A DNA stretch of 64,000 nucleotides from Micromonospora mirobrigensis (GCF_900091555.1 NZ_FMCX01000002.1:186001-250000), one strand, 5' to 3'; shown: positions 1 through 7,745, counted from the stretch's first letter. Notes: generated by a model not told the origin, from the sequence alone. Program-made: numbers and translations.

Positions 1-301
1 GCCGGCGACACCGTTCTCCGAGGCGGACGTCGAGGTGGTGCCCTGCCGCACCGGCGGGCCCGGCGGGCAGCACCGCAACAAGGCCAGCACGGCGGTCCGC
101 GCCACCCACCGCCCGTCGGGTCTCGTCGTCGTGGTCGACACCGAACGCCAGTTCACCCTGAACCGGCGCCTGGCGGTGCGGCGGCTGCGGGAGCGGCTGG
201 CCCACGGCGACGAGGCGGCCCGGGCGGCGCTCGACGCGGCGCGCTGGCAGGTCCACGACGACCTGGTACGCGGCGATCCGGTTCGCGTCGAGCGTCCCTG
301 A
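1..301 (+). CDS. GGQ-domain peptide chain release factor-like protein (5' end missing)
   Basis: The reading frame is open from base 2 to the TGA at 299-301, so the start lies outside the window. About 99 residues are visible. They carry GGPGGQ (bases 53-70) followed by HRNKASTAV, the signature of the release-factor GGQ loop that drives peptidyl-tRNA ester hydrolysis on the ribosome. The protein ends about 30 residues after the conserved LNRRLAVRRLRERL stretch and has no long basic tail of the ArfB/ICT1 kind, so it is better called a stand-alone release-factor-like protein than ArfB. Whether a codon-recognition domain precedes the GGQ loop cannot be seen. Confidence 0.85.
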   Translation, partial: PATPFSEADVEVVPCRTGGPGGQHRNKASTAVRATHRPSGLVVVVDTERQFTLNRRLAVRRLRERLAHGDEAARAALDAARWQVHDDLVRGDPVRVERP

Positions 302-469
302 CCGGCCCGCCGCCACGCCTCCGGTCCGGGGCGCCGCCCGCCGATGGCCAGGACGACGGTCGCGGTGGCGAGGGGCCGGAGTCTCGTGTGGTCTCCCGAG
401 ATCGACGCACGTGCACCTCCTGCCTACTCACCCGGCCGGGGCGGGGCAACCTCAACGGGCCCCCTTCCC

Positions 470-493
470 TACGGTGCGCGGGGCGACTACGGT
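470..493 (+). promoter_or_regulatory. Possible -10 elements for the hydrolase-P450 pair
   Basis: Two copies of TACGGT (470-475 and 488-493) match the actinomycete TANNNT -10 form and lie 60-80 bases before the hydrolase ATG. No convincing TTGAC-type -35 was found. The rest of the 302-554 gap holds no gene that I can support. Confidence 0.25.
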
Positions 494-554
494 CGCTCTC
501 AGCTGCTCACACGTCCTCTCCGGTCACCGCACCGGCCCGGCGAAGGGAGCCATC

Positions 555-1310
555 ATGACGATCGGTCACGTCGGTGTCGGTCACGGGCCACGCCGGGTAC
601 TGGCCCTGCACGGCTGGTTCGGCTCGGCGCGCGGCTGGGGCTGGCTGCCCGAGCTGATCGACGGCGAGCGTTTCACCTGGGCTTTCCTCGACTACCGGGG
701 CTACGGCGAGCGGATGGCCGTGGCCGGCGAGCACAGCATCGCCGAGATCTCCGCGGACGCGTTGGCGTTGGCCGACTCCCTCGGCTGGGAGACGTTCTCG
801 GTGGTCGGGCACTCGATGGGTGGCAGCGCCGCCCAGCGGGTGCTCGCCGACGCCCCCGACCGGGTGGAACGCCTGGTCGGCATCAGCCCGGTCCCGGCCG
901 GCGGGGTCCCCTTCGACCTGCGGAGCTGGGCGCTCTTCGACGGCGCGGCGGGCAACCCGGACAACCGGCGGGCGATCATCGACCTGACCACCGGCAACCG
1001 GCTCGCCGGGCACTGGCTGGACGCGATGGTCCGCTTCTCCCTCGACCAGTCCACCCCGGAGGCGTTCGGCGCGTACCTCACCGCCTGGGCGCGGACCGAC
1101 TTCACCGACGAGGTGAAGGGCAACCCGGTGCCGGCGCTCGCCGTCGTCGGCGCGCACGACCCGGCGTTGGGCGCGGACACCATCCGGGAGACGTGGATGC
1201 GGCACTATCCCAACGCCGACCTGGAGGTGCTCGCGGAGGCCGGGCACTACGCGATGTACGAGACGCCGGTCCGGCTGGTCACGGTGGTCGAGGAGTTCCT
1301 CGGCCGGTGA
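555..1310 (+). CDS. Alpha/beta-hydrolase fold protein
   Basis: A 251-aa serine hydrolase of the esterase/haloperoxidase type, probably cytoplasmic since no signal peptide is visible. Features in order: LHGWFGS near residue 18 (oxyanion strand-turn), GHSMGG with nucleophile Ser87, a likely catalytic Asp in VVGAHDPALG and His in EAGHYAMYE near the C terminus. The ATG at 555 is chosen because GAAGGGA lies just upstream; an in-frame upstream extension has no ribosome site. The stop overlaps the GTG of the P450 gene by 4 nt, so the two are translationally coupled and may act on the same small molecule. The substrate is unknown. Confidence 0.85.
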   Translation: MTIGHVGVGHGPRRVLALHGWFGSARGWGWLPELIDGERFTWAFLDYRGYGERMAVAGEHSIAEISADALALADSLGWETFSVVGHSMGGSAAQRVLADAPDRVERLVGISPVPAGGVPFDLRSWALFDGAAGNPDNRRAIIDLTTGNRLAGHWLDAMVRFSLDQSTPEAFGAYLTAWARTDFTDEVKGNPVPALAVVGAHDPALGADTIRETWMRHYPNADLEVLAEAGHYAMYETPVRLVTVVEEFLGR

Positions 1311-2647
1311 CCGTCGACCCGACGCCGCTGGTCGACCCGCGCACCTACCTGCACGGCGTCCCGTACGACCTGCTCGCCGCGCTGCGGGCGGCCGGGCCGG
1401 TGGCGTGGGTGGACGAGCCGCCGCTGCTGGGGCTGCCCGGCGGCCCCGGCTTCTGGCTGGTGCTGCGGCACGCCGAGGTGGCCGGGGTGCTCAAGCAGCC
1501 GCAGGTCTTCTCCTCCCGGCTGGGCGCCACCCAGGTCCGCGACCCGGCCACGCCGGACGACCTGGCCTACGTGCGCCGGATGATGCTCAACATGGACCTG
1601 CCGGAGCACGGCCGGCTGCGTCGCCCGGTGGCCCGGGCGTTCACCCCGCGCGCGGTCGCCGCGCTGGAGGCGTCGATCCGCGCGAACGCGGTGACGCTGG
1701 TCGAGCGGGTGCTCGGCGACGCGGACGAGGGCACGTTCGACTTCGCCCGGGACCTCGCCGCCGACCTGCCGCTGCTGACCCTCGCCGACGTGCTCGGGGT
1801 GCCGGAGCCGGACCGCTGGCTGCTCTACGACTGGTCGAACCGGGTGATCGGCTTCCAGGACCCCGAGTACGCCGGGTCGGCGGCGTTCGACCCGGACGCC
1901 GGCACCGCCCTGGCACGCCAGGCGCTGCGGCACCGGCCGGCCCCGGACGCCGACGGGCGGATGCCGGACCCGCGTACCCGGGCCGGGATGGCCGATCTCT
2001 ACGCGTACGCGCACCTGCTGGCCGAGTCCAGACGCCGCGACCCGGGGCCGGACGTGATGTCGGTGCTGCTCGCCGAGCGGGGCGACGAGCGGCTGTCGGT
2101 GGCCGAGTTCGAGAACATGTTCTGGCTGTTCGCGGTGGCCGGCAACGAGACGGTCCGCAACGGCCTGCCCGGGGCGATGATCGCCCTGCTGGAACACCCG
2201 GCCGAGCTGGCCCGGCTGCGCCGGGACCCGGCGCTGCTCGACACGGCGGTCGACGAGCTGCTGCGCTGGTGGACGCCGGTGATGGTGTTCCGGCGCACGG
2301 CGGCCCGGGACACCGAGATCGGCGGGCGGCCGGTGCGGGCCGGCGAGAAGGTGGTGGTGTCGTTCACGTCGGCGAACCGGGACGAGCGGGTGTTCGCCGA
2401 CCCGGACCGGCTGGACCTGGGCCGCCGGCCGAACCCGCACCTGACCTTCGGGCACGGGCCGCACTTCTGCCTCGGCGCGCAGCTGGCCCGGTGCCAGCTG
2501 CGGGCGCTGTTCGAGGCGCTGCTCGCCCGCACCACCGACCTCGGGTACGCGGGTGAGCCGGTCTATCTGCGGTCGACCTTCCAGCGTGGGGTGAAGCGGC
2601 TGCCGGTGCGGTGGCGGCGCGCTGCGGCACGCCCGTCGCTCCCTTAG
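1307..2647 (+). CDS. Cytochrome P450
   Basis: A 446-aa soluble bacterial class P450. Visible hallmarks: I-helix AGNETVRN from residue 278 (Glu-Thr in place of the commoner Asp-Thr), ExxR as E317-LL-R320, and the heme loop FGHGPHFCLGAQ with axial Cys388. The AGNET form of the I-helix occurs in several bacterial families acting on terpenes, fatty acids and sterols; the exact CYP family cannot be assigned by eye. The GTG at 1307 shares GTGA with the hydrolase stop, which fixes the start and implies a two-gene operon. No ferredoxin or reductase gene is adjacent, so electrons must come from partners elsewhere. Confidence 0.93.
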   Translation: MTVDPTPLVDPRTYLHGVPYDLLAALRAAGPVAWVDEPPLLGLPGGPGFWLVLRHAEVAGVLKQPQVFSSRLGATQVRDPATPDDLAYVRRMMLNMDLPEHGRLRRPVARAFTPRAVAALEASIRANAVTLVERVLGDADEGTFDFARDLAADLPLLTLADVLGVPEPDRWLLYDWSNRVIGFQDPEYAGSAAFDPDAGTALARQALRHRPAPDADGRMPDPRTRAGMADLYAYAHLLAESRRRDPGPDVMSVLLAERGDERLSVAEFENMFWLFAVAGNETVRNGLPGAMIALLEHPAELARLRRDPALLDTAVDELLRWWTPVMVFRRTAARDTEIGGRPVRAGEKVVVSFTSANRDERVFADPDRLDLGRRPNPHLTFGHGPHFCLGAQLARCQLRALFEALLARTTDLGYAGEPVYLRSTFQRGVKRLPVRWRRAAARPSLP

Positions 2648-2660
2648 GTCCATCGGCTAC

Positions 2661-2777
2661 GTGGTGATCCAGGCGTTCGCCACCCACCGGCACCGCCTGT
2701 GGGCCGTGCTTGCTGCCGCCGGGCTCGCCCTGGTGGTCGGCACGGTCGCCTGGACGAGACTGCGCCCGCCCCGCTGA
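2661..2777 (+). CDS. Possible small membrane protein (38 aa)
   Basis: A short GTG-initiated frame directly after the P450 stop encodes a basic N terminus (AFATHRHRLW), one hydrophobic helix of about 19 residues (AVLAAAGLALVVGTVAW) and a basic tail (TRLRPPR), a typical single-span topology. It ends just before the hairpin at 2786-2819. There is no clear ribosome site, so expression would rely on coupling to the P450. It could be chance in GC-rich DNA. Confidence 0.3.
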   Translation: MVIQAFATHRHRLWAVLAAAGLALVVGTVAWTRLRPPR

Positions 2778-2785
2778 CCGCGGCG

Positions 2786-2819
2786 CGGTCGGCGCCCGCC
2801 CCCCGACGGGCGCCGACCG
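2786..2819. terminator. Bidirectional hairpin between convergent genes
   Basis: A perfect 13-bp stem (2786-2798 with 2807-2819) and an 8-nt loop lie between the plus-strand P450/small ORF and the end of rtcB on the minus strand. There is no T-tract, as is common for actinomycete terminators. Confidence 0.75.
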
Positions 2820-2822
2820 GTG

Positions 2823-4022
2823 TCACCCCTTGACGCAGACCACCTGCTTGAGGTGCGCCACCACCTCGACCAGGTCCTCCTGCTGCGCCATCACCTCGGT
2901 GATGTCCTTGTACGCGCCGGGGATCTCGTCGACCACCCCGGCGTCCTTGCGGCACTCCACCCCGGCGGTCTGCCGCTCCAGGTCCTCGGTGCTGTACGTG
3001 CGCTTCGCCTGCGCCCGCGACATCCGCCGGCCCGCGCCGTGCGAGGCCGAGCAGTACGCCGCCGGGTTGCCCCTGCCCCGCACGATGTACGAGCCGGTGC
3101 CCATCGAGCCGGGGATGATGCCCAGGTCCCCCGCGCCGGCCCGGATCGCCCCCTTCCGGGTGACCAGCACCTCCACCCCGTCGTAGGTCTCCTCGGCCAC
3201 GTAGTTGTGGTGGCAGGAGATCGGCGCGTCGTAGCTCACCTGCGGCAGCTGCTCGCGGACCACCTCGCAGAGCACCGCGAGCATGACCGCCCGGTTGCGC
3301 CGCGCGTACTCCTGCGCCCACCACAGGTCACGCCGGTAGGCGTCCATCTCCGGGGTGCCGGTGAGGAAGACCGCCAGGTCCCGGTCGGGCAGGTCGGTGT
3401 TGTGCGGCAGCGCCTGCGCCACCCGGATGTGCCGCTCGGCCAGTTCCTTGCCGATGTTGCGGGAGCCGGAGTGCAGCATCAGCCACACCCGGCCGGCGTC
3501 CGGGCCGTCCTGCTCCAGGCACACCTCGATGAAGTGGTTGCCGCCCCCGAGGGTGCCCAGCTGGTGCCGGGCCCGGCTCTCCAGCTGCCGGACCCGACGG
3601 TCCAGGTCACCGAAGCCGGTCCAGAAGGCGTCCCAGCCGCCCTGCTCCAGGCCGCGGACCCGCCGCGGGTCGACCGGGTCGTCGCGCTTGGCGAAGCCGA
3701 CCGGGATGGCCGCCTCGATCGCCGACCGCAGCGCCGACAGGTCGTCGGGCAGGTCGGCCGCGGTCAGCGAGGTCCGCACCGCGGACATGCCGCAGCCGAT
3801 GTCGACGCCGACCGCGGCCGGCGAGACCGCCTGCCGCATCGCGATCACCGAGCCGACCGTCGCGCCCTTGCCGAAGTGCACGTCCGGCATGACGGCGACG
3901 CCCTGCACCCAGGGCAGGGCGCCGATGTTGCGCAGCTGCTTCGCCGCCTGCGGCTCGATGGCGTACGGGTCGGTCCAGACCCGTACCGGGGCGCGGGTGC
4001 CGGGCAGCGGGGTGAAACCCAT
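2823..4022 (-). CDS. rtcB: RtcB-type 3'-phosphate/5'-hydroxyl RNA ligase
   Basis: A 399-aa protein of the RtcB family, which joins RNA 2',3'-cyclic phosphate or 3'-phosphate ends to 5'-OH ends using GTP and Mn2+. Family motifs are intact: MPDVHFGKG, GVDIGCGM with the metal-binding Cys, LGTLGGGNHFIEV, LHSGSRNIG, SCHHNYV, GSMGTGSY, and SASHGAGR with the His that is guanylylated in the family. The length is typical of the shorter bacterial type. The ATG follows GAGGAG. No archease or RtcA gene is adjacent. Upstream is a small ORF followed by an intrinsic terminator (4085-4121), so rtcB is either attenuated or has its own promoter in the 62 nt after the hairpin. Confidence 0.95.
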   Translation of the reverse strand: MGFTPLPGTRAPVRVWTDPYAIEPQAAKQLRNIGALPWVQGVAVMPDVHFGKGATVGSVIAMRQAVSPAAVGVDIGCGMSAVRTSLTAADLPDDLSALRSAIEAAIPVGFAKRDDPVDPRRVRGLEQGGWDAFWTGFGDLDRRVRQLESRARHQLGTLGGGNHFIEVCLEQDGPDAGRVWLMLHSGSRNIGKELAERHIRVAQALPHNTDLPDRDLAVFLTGTPEMDAYRRDLWWAQEYARRNRAVMLAVLCEVVREQLPQVSYDAPISCHHNYVAEETYDGVEVLVTRKGAIRAGAGDLGIIPGSMGTGSYIVRGRGNPAAYCSASHGAGRRMSRAQAKRTYSTEDLERQTAGVECRKDAGVVDEIPGAYKDITEVMAQQEDLVEVVAHLKQVVCVKG

Positions 4023-4084
4023 GATCGTCTCCTCGTGCGGGGGTGGGGTGCGGCCGGTGGTGGCCGGGCGGGAGCCGGGTGACG

Positions 4085-4121
4085 AAAAAGCCGCCCGGAC
4101 CCGTCGTGCGGGTGGGCGGCT
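4085..4121 (-). terminator. Intrinsic terminator or attenuator in the rtcB leader
   Basis: Read on the minus strand, an 8-bp GC-rich stem (4089-4096 with 4114-4121), a 2-nt bulge, a 5-bp inner stem (4099-4103 with 4109-4113) and a 5-nt loop run straight into a T-tract (plus-strand A's 4085-4089). This is the most canonical rho-independent terminator in the window. It lies after the 42-aa ORF and 62 nt before the rtcB ATG, so it either ends that ORF's transcript or controls read-through into rtcB. Confidence 0.8.
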
Positions 4122-4139
4122 GCGCGTGTCGCGCGGGCG

Positions 4140-4268
4140 CTAGGAGCGCCGCCACCCGGGTCGGTACCGCTGCCACGAGCAGGGGTACGGGTTTCGTTCG
4201 CCGGCCGGCAGCCGGACACCGCCGCGCGGCATGGACCGCGGGGTCTCGGTGCGGGCGCGCTGCGACAC
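4140..4268 (-). CDS. Small basic protein or leader peptide upstream of rtcB (42 aa)
   Basis: A GTG start at 4268 is preceded by GAGGGAG at ideal 6-nt spacing (plus-strand 4275-4281). The 42-residue product is strongly basic and rich in Arg, Pro and Trp, ending in SWQRYRPGWRRS. It shows no membrane segment and no family that I recognise. A plausible promoter lies 40-70 nt upstream and an intrinsic terminator begins 18 nt after its TAG. It could be a free small protein with its own transcript, or a leader peptide whose translation governs read-through into rtcB. The good ribosome site, matched promoter and terminator argue against a chance ORF. Confidence 0.55.
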   Translation of the reverse strand: MSQRARTETPRSMPRGGVRLPAGERNPYPCSWQRYRPGWRRS

Positions 4269-4312
4269 GGCGTACTCCCTCGGGGTGGGTCTCGGATGAC
4301 CTTGCGGCATTG

Positions 4313-4341
4313 ACGGTAGGCCCGCGGCGGGACCACCGCAA
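4313..4341 (-). promoter_or_regulatory. Likely vegetative promoter for the small ORF/rtcB
   Basis: On the minus strand TTGCGG (plus 4336-4341) and TACCGT (plus 4313-4318) are separated by 17 nt, an acceptable -35/-10 pair for an actinomycete housekeeping sigma factor. It sits between the end of the M56 gene and the small ORF. Confidence 0.45.
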
Positions 4342-4358
4342 TCGATATCGGACCGGCG

Positions 4359-5276
4359 TCAGCTGCGGGGCGACGCGGCGGTTCCGGCCCTTTCGAACAG
4401 ACGCTCGCCCTGGTGCTGGACGGTCGCCGAGCCCAACGTGACCAGGGTGAGCACGACGGCGAGCACGGCGAGCGCCGGGCCGCGCCGGGTGGCGGGCGGG
4501 TCGAGCAGGGCGCGTACCCGGTCGGGGACGTCCCCGCCGGTGGCGGCGGGGAGCGGGCCGGCGTCGTGCCGGTGGCGGGCCAGGGCGGCGCGGGCCAGGG
4601 CACGGGCGACCACCCGACGGTCCCCCAACCGGGCAGCGGCGTCCTCGTCGGCCCACCGCTCGACGGCGTTGCGCAGCGACCGGGCGGTGGTGCCGAGGGT
4701 GGGGTTGGTAGCGGCGACCAGGTCGATCACGGTGACCCACCAGGCGTGCCGGTGGGCCAGGTGGGAACCCTCGTGGGCCAGAAGCGCGCGGCGCTCATCG
4801 GCCGGCAGGGCACGCAGCATGCCCCGGGTGACCACGATGCGGCCGGTGGCCTCGGGGGTGGTGAAGGCGTCGGGCCGGTCGGTGTCGAGCACCACCAGCG
4901 CGCCCGGTTCACCGAGGCGCCCGCACTCGCGGTGGGCGGCCCGCATGGCGGCGCCCCGCCGAACCAGGAAGACGCCGGCGCGGGCGACGGCGACGGCGAG
5001 CACCGTGAGGGTCACGGCGGCGACGGGCCAGGGCAGCGGCGCCTGCGAGCGCAGCGCCTGGGCGGACCAGGCGCCGGCGGCGGCCACCTCGGCGTCCTGC
5101 CCGACCCAGGTGGCGGCGGTGACGGCGGCGGCGAACCAGAGCGCCGCGGTGACCAGCAGCCCGGCGGGTGCGAGCAGGCGCACCGCGAGGGCCGGTCGGA
5201 GGGTACGGCTGAGCCACGGCCCGCAGCAGGCGTATGCCGCGGCGGAGGCCAGCACCACCAGCAGGGCGATGATCAC
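4359..5276 (-). CDS. M56/BlaR1-type membrane zinc metallopeptidase
   Basis: A 305-aa integral membrane protein. Hydrophobic helices occupy roughly residues 1-20, 30-55, 80-105 and 265-285. The HExxH zinc site is HEGSH in LLAHEGSHLAHRH, followed by VERWADEDAAA as the likely third-ligand region. In BlaR1/MecR1 relatives this domain transmits a cell-wall signal that ends in cleavage of the BlaI/MecI repressor. Here there is no C-terminal penicillin-binding sensor, as in most actinobacterial M56 proteins, so the signal is unknown. The GTG start overlaps the BlaI stop (GTGA), giving a two-gene operon with its partner repressor. Confidence 0.88.
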   Translation of the reverse strand: MIIALLVVLASAAAYACCGPWLSRTLRPALAVRLLAPAGLLVTAALWFAAAVTAATWVGQDAEVAAAGAWSAQALRSQAPLPWPVAAVTLTVLAVAVARAGVFLVRRGAAMRAAHRECGRLGEPGALVVLDTDRPDAFTTPEATGRIVVTRGMLRALPADERRALLAHEGSHLAHRHAWWVTVIDLVAATNPTLGTTARSLRNAVERWADEDAAARLGDRRVVARALARAALARHRHDAGPLPAATGGDVPDRVRALLDPPATRRGPALAVLAVVLTLVTLGSATVQHQGERLFERAGTAASPRS

Positions 5277-5644
5277 GAGTGGTCCGGTTCAGCGCGCTGG
5301 AGGAGGGTGACCAGGAGCGCCTCGTCCTCCGGGGTGAGCGCGCCGACGAAGCGGGTCAGCACGGCGGAGCGGTCGGCGTCGTCGTCCAGCAGCCGCCGCA
5401 TCTGGTGGGCGACCACCTGGGCCCGGTCGCGTACCGCCTGGTAGGTGTAGCCGCGGCCGGCGGGCAGCCGGGTGACCCGCCCCTTGTCGTGCAGCCGTCC
5501 CAGCACGGTGGTGACGGTGTTGTAGGCGAGAGCGGGATCGAGGCGCTCCCGGACGGCGGCCGGCGCCAGTGGGGCCTCGGCGGCGGCGAGCACCGCGAGG
5601 ATCTCATGTTCGAGGTCGCCGTGCCCGCGGCGTCTGCTCTTCAC
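5273..5644 (-). CDS. BlaI/MecI-family transcriptional repressor
   Basis: A 123-aa winged-helix repressor with the family pattern: an N-terminal LEHEILAVL helix, recognition region YNTVTTVLGRLHDKG, wing GRGYTYQAV and a C-terminal dimerisation helix. Relatives bind dyads of TACA-x-TGTA type and are inactivated by proteolysis. Two such dyads (5658-5672 and 5687-5701) lie immediately upstream, between this gene and the divergent PAP2 gene, so it probably represses both itself and the phosphatase. The GTG start at 5644 has GGGGGATG upstream. It is co-transcribed with the M56 peptidase. Confidence 0.92.
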   Translation of the reverse strand: MKSRRRGHGDLEHEILAVLAAAEAPLAPAAVRERLDPALAYNTVTTVLGRLHDKGRVTRLPAGRGYTYQAVRDRAQVVAHQMRRLLDDDADRSAVLTRFVGALTPEDEALLVTLLQRAEPDHS

Positions 5645-5657
5645 CCATCCCCCGAAA

Positions 5658-5672
5658 CTACGAATCTTGTAG
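5658..5672. promoter_or_regulatory. BlaI-type operator 1 (imperfect dyad)
   Basis: CTACGAATCTTGTAG is a 15-bp dyad with one mismatch, 13 nt before the BlaI start codon. Its centre is 29 bp from that of operator 2, close to three helical turns, so both sites lie on nearly the same DNA face. Confidence 0.75.
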
Positions 5673-5686
5673 GAGTAAGCTGCGAA

Positions 5687-5701
5687 CTACAAACATTGTA
5701 G
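5687..5701. promoter_or_regulatory. BlaI-type operator 2 (perfect dyad)
   Basis: CTACAAACATTGTAG is a perfect 6+3+6 dyad, the best match in the window to the BlaI/MecI box. It lies 20 nt before the PAP2 start, where binding would block that promoter. Confidence 0.85.
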
Positions 5702-5720
5702 GTGCGACCCAGGGAGTGTG

Positions 5721-6362
5721 ATGGACGTCGGAGTGTTCGACGAGGTCAACCGGTTCGCCGAGGCAACCCCCTGGCTGCACGCGGCGGTGACCGGATACGC
5801 CGCCTACGGCGTGGCGCTCTTCGGGTTCCTCATGCTGGTCGGGTGGTGGGACGCCCGCGCGGGCGGCAGCCCGGAACGGGTGGCGGTCGCGCTGCTGGCT
5901 CCGGTGGCCACCGGGGTGGCGATCGCGGTCAACCAGCCACTGGTGGCCCTGTTCCACGAGCCCCGCCCCTACACCGACCACCCCGGGATCCTGGTGCTGG
6001 CCACCCGCAGCACGGACTTCTCGTTCCCCTCCGACCACTCGGTGATGGCCGGCGCCGCGGCGGCCGCCCTGTGGTTCGTCTCCTGGCGTCTGGGGCTGGT
6101 CACCGCGGTGGCCGCGGCGCTGATGGGGTTCTCCCGGATCTACATCGCCGCGCACTACCCGCACGACGTGCTGGCCGGCCTGGCCCTGGGGGCAGTGGTG
6201 GCGGTCGTCGTCGTGCCGCTCACCCGGCCACTGGCCACCCGGCTGGTGACGGCCGCCGGCCACACACCGCTGCGCCCCCTCGTCACCGCCGGCTCCCGGG
6301 CGGTGCCCGCACAGCTCACCGCCGGCGGCCCCGGCCGCACTCCGCCGGGCACCGGTCACTGA
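5721..6362 (+). CDS. PAP2-family phosphatase, possibly BcrC-like undecaprenyl pyrophosphatase
   Basis: A 213-aa membrane phosphatase with all three PAP2 motifs: FHEPRPYT (motif 1), FPSDHSVM (motif 2, catalytic His) and SRIYIAAHYPHDV (motif 3). Five or six hydrophobic helices surround them. BcrC-type members recycle undecaprenyl pyrophosphate in cell-wall synthesis and confer bacitracin tolerance; that role is inferred here. The ATG at 5721 sits 5 nt after AGGGA; the adjoining GTG at 5718 would be too close to it. The gene is divergent from BlaI-M56 and shares their operators, so it is likely derepressed by cell-envelope stress. The C-terminal 35 residues are Pro/Gly-rich and probably disordered. 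Confidence 0.88.
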   Translation: MDVGVFDEVNRFAEATPWLHAAVTGYAAYGVALFGFLMLVGWWDARAGGSPERVAVALLAPVATGVAIAVNQPLVALFHEPRPYTDHPGILVLATRSTDFSFPSDHSVMAGAAAAALWFVSWRLGLVTAVAAALMGFSRIYIAAHYPHDVLAGLALGAVVAVVVVPLTRPLATRLVTAAGHTPLRPLVTAGSRAVPAQLTAGGPGRTPPGTGH

Positions 6363-6429
6363 CCCCCACCGGCACCCGCACCGGTCCCGCACGACGCCGG
6401 GGCCCGGTCGGACGTCTCGTTCGCGCCGC

Positions 6430-6801
6430 TCAGTCCTTCTTGCACTTCAGGAAGGAGAAGCGCCCGGCCAGCTCGGGCAGCTCGGTCCCGCCGCACCAGG
6501 CCTGCGCCAGCTCGGCGATCGGCAGCAGGTCGCAGGCGTCGCCGTAGGCGCGGGCCCGGCCGCCCTCGGAGATGTCCACCATGAAGTAGCGGGCCTCCCG
6601 GGCGACCCGGATCCGGATCACGCCACGTTCGCAGGCGATCTCGGCGTGGGCGTACCGCCCGGGGCCGGTCTCGGGGCCGGTGACCCGGCCGATCGAGATG
6701 CCGTGCCGGTCGGCACACTCGGTGAGCGCGGCGGCGAGCCCGTCGTGCTCGGCCAGGTCCGGGTAGAGGCGGACACCCAGCGCGGTGGACGCGTCGCTCA
6801 T
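6430..6801 (-). CDS. Conserved-looking hypothetical protein (123 aa)
   Basis: A compact mixed alpha/beta protein without signal peptide or membrane segment, starting MSDASTALGVRLYPDLAEHD and ending SFLKCKKD. It has three cysteines (ADRHG region upstream of IACERGVI, AWCGGTEL, LKCKKD). The start at 6801 follows GGGAG at 6-nt spacing; an upstream in-frame extension to 6876 lacks a ribosome site. I do not recognise the family. It is convergent with the PAP2 gene and divergent from the esterase. Confidence 0.7.
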   Translation of the reverse strand: MSDASTALGVRLYPDLAEHDGLAAALTECADRHGISIGRVTGPETGPGRYAHAEIACERGVIRIRVAREARYFMVDISEGGRARAYGDACDLLPIAELAQAWCGGTELPELAGRFSFLKCKKD

Positions 6802-6963
6802 GACTGACTCCCACTTCCTCGTGACAGAGACCAGCAGCGCGCAGGTTACGGGGATGTTTCCGGCGCGCCTGGCCATCCTGTCCCTCCCGTGCGCCCCTGG
6901 GCAATAGGAACCGTCGATTTCCTCCGTGCGGAGGACGAACGACCCGGGCCGGTCGACCCCGCG

Positions 6964-6969
6964 TACGAT
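6964..6969 (+). promoter_or_regulatory. -10 element for a leaderless esterase transcript
   Basis: TACGAT ends exactly 8 nt before the esterase ATG at 6978 and no Shine-Dalgarno sequence is present. This is the spacing expected when transcription starts at or next to the start codon. Confidence 0.5.
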
Positions 6970-6977
6970 CCACGCCC

Positions 6978-7745
6978 ATGGCGCGGATCCGTTGTGACTT
7001 CTTCTCCGAGGCCCTCGGCATGGGCACGTCCATGACGGTGCTCCTGCCCGACCCGGCCGGCGCCGGGATCGGCATGGCCGGTGGCGCGCCGGCCGGCGAC
7101 CCGCCCGTGCTGTACCTGCTGCACGGCCTGACCGACGACGACACCGCCTGGACCCGGCGCACCTCGATCGAGCGGTACGTCGCCCCGCTGGGGCTGGCCG
7201 TGGTGATGCCGAACGCCGGGCGCAGCTTCTACACCGACGAGGCGCACGGCAACCGGTACTGGGAGTTCCTCAGCGAGGAGCTGCCGCGGGTCTGCCGGTC
7301 GTTCTTCCGGCTGTCGGACCGCCGGGAGGACACCTTCGTCGCCGGCCTGTCGATGGGCGGCTACGGCGCGCTGAAGTGGGCGCTGCGCCACCCCGAACGG
7401 TTCGCCGCCGCCGCCAGCCTCTCCGGCGCCCTGGACGTCGCCAACCGGCGTGACCACCCGACCAACCCGCTGAACCCGGCGGTCTGGCACACCGTCTTCG
7501 GTGACCGGCCGGTGCCGCCGGAGGACGACACCATCGCCCTGCTGGAGGCCGCCGGCGCCGACCTGCCGGCCCTCTACCTCGGCTGCGGCACCGAGGACCA
7601 CCTGCGCGAGGACAACGAACGCTTCCTCGCCGTCGCGCGGCGCCGGGGCGTACCGGTGGAGGCGCGCTGGTCCCCCGGCGCCCACGACTGGGACTACTGG
7701 GACGCCGCCATCCGCGACGTGCTGGCCTGGTTGCCGCTGCGCTGA
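6978..7745 (+). CDS. Esterase D/tributyrin-esterase family serine hydrolase
   Basis: A 255-aa alpha/beta hydrolase of the putative-esterase family that includes S-formylglutathione hydrolase and EstA-type tributyrin esterases. Visible: LYLLHGLTDDDTAWTR near residue 45, GLSMGGYGALKWAL with the nucleophile Ser, Asp in LGCGTEDHL, and His in SPGAHDWDYWDAA near the C terminus. It is probably cytoplasmic, as no signal peptide is present. The start is fixed by the TACGAT element 8 nt upstream rather than by a ribosome site. Its 3' end overlaps a small convergent ORF on the minus strand by about 50 bp. The natural substrate is not evident. Confidence 0.9.
   Translation: MARIRCDFFSEALGMGTSMTVLLPDPAGAGIGMAGGAPAGDPPVLYLLHGLTDDDTAWTRRTSIERYVAPLGLAVVMPNAGRSFYTDEAHGNRYWEFLSEELPRVCRSFFRLSDRREDTFVAGLSMGGYGALKWALRHPERFAAAASLSGALDVANRRDHPTNPLNPAVWHTVFGDRPVPPEDDTIALLEAAGADLPALYLGCGTEDHLREDNERFLAVARRRGVPVEARWSPGAHDWDYWDAAIRDVLAWLPLR

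Noticed and set aside
4143-4260. Possible tRNA or Y RNA-like structure near rtcB
   Set aside because: No T-loop GTTCGANNC or acceptor pairing could be found; the small ORF explains the segment better.
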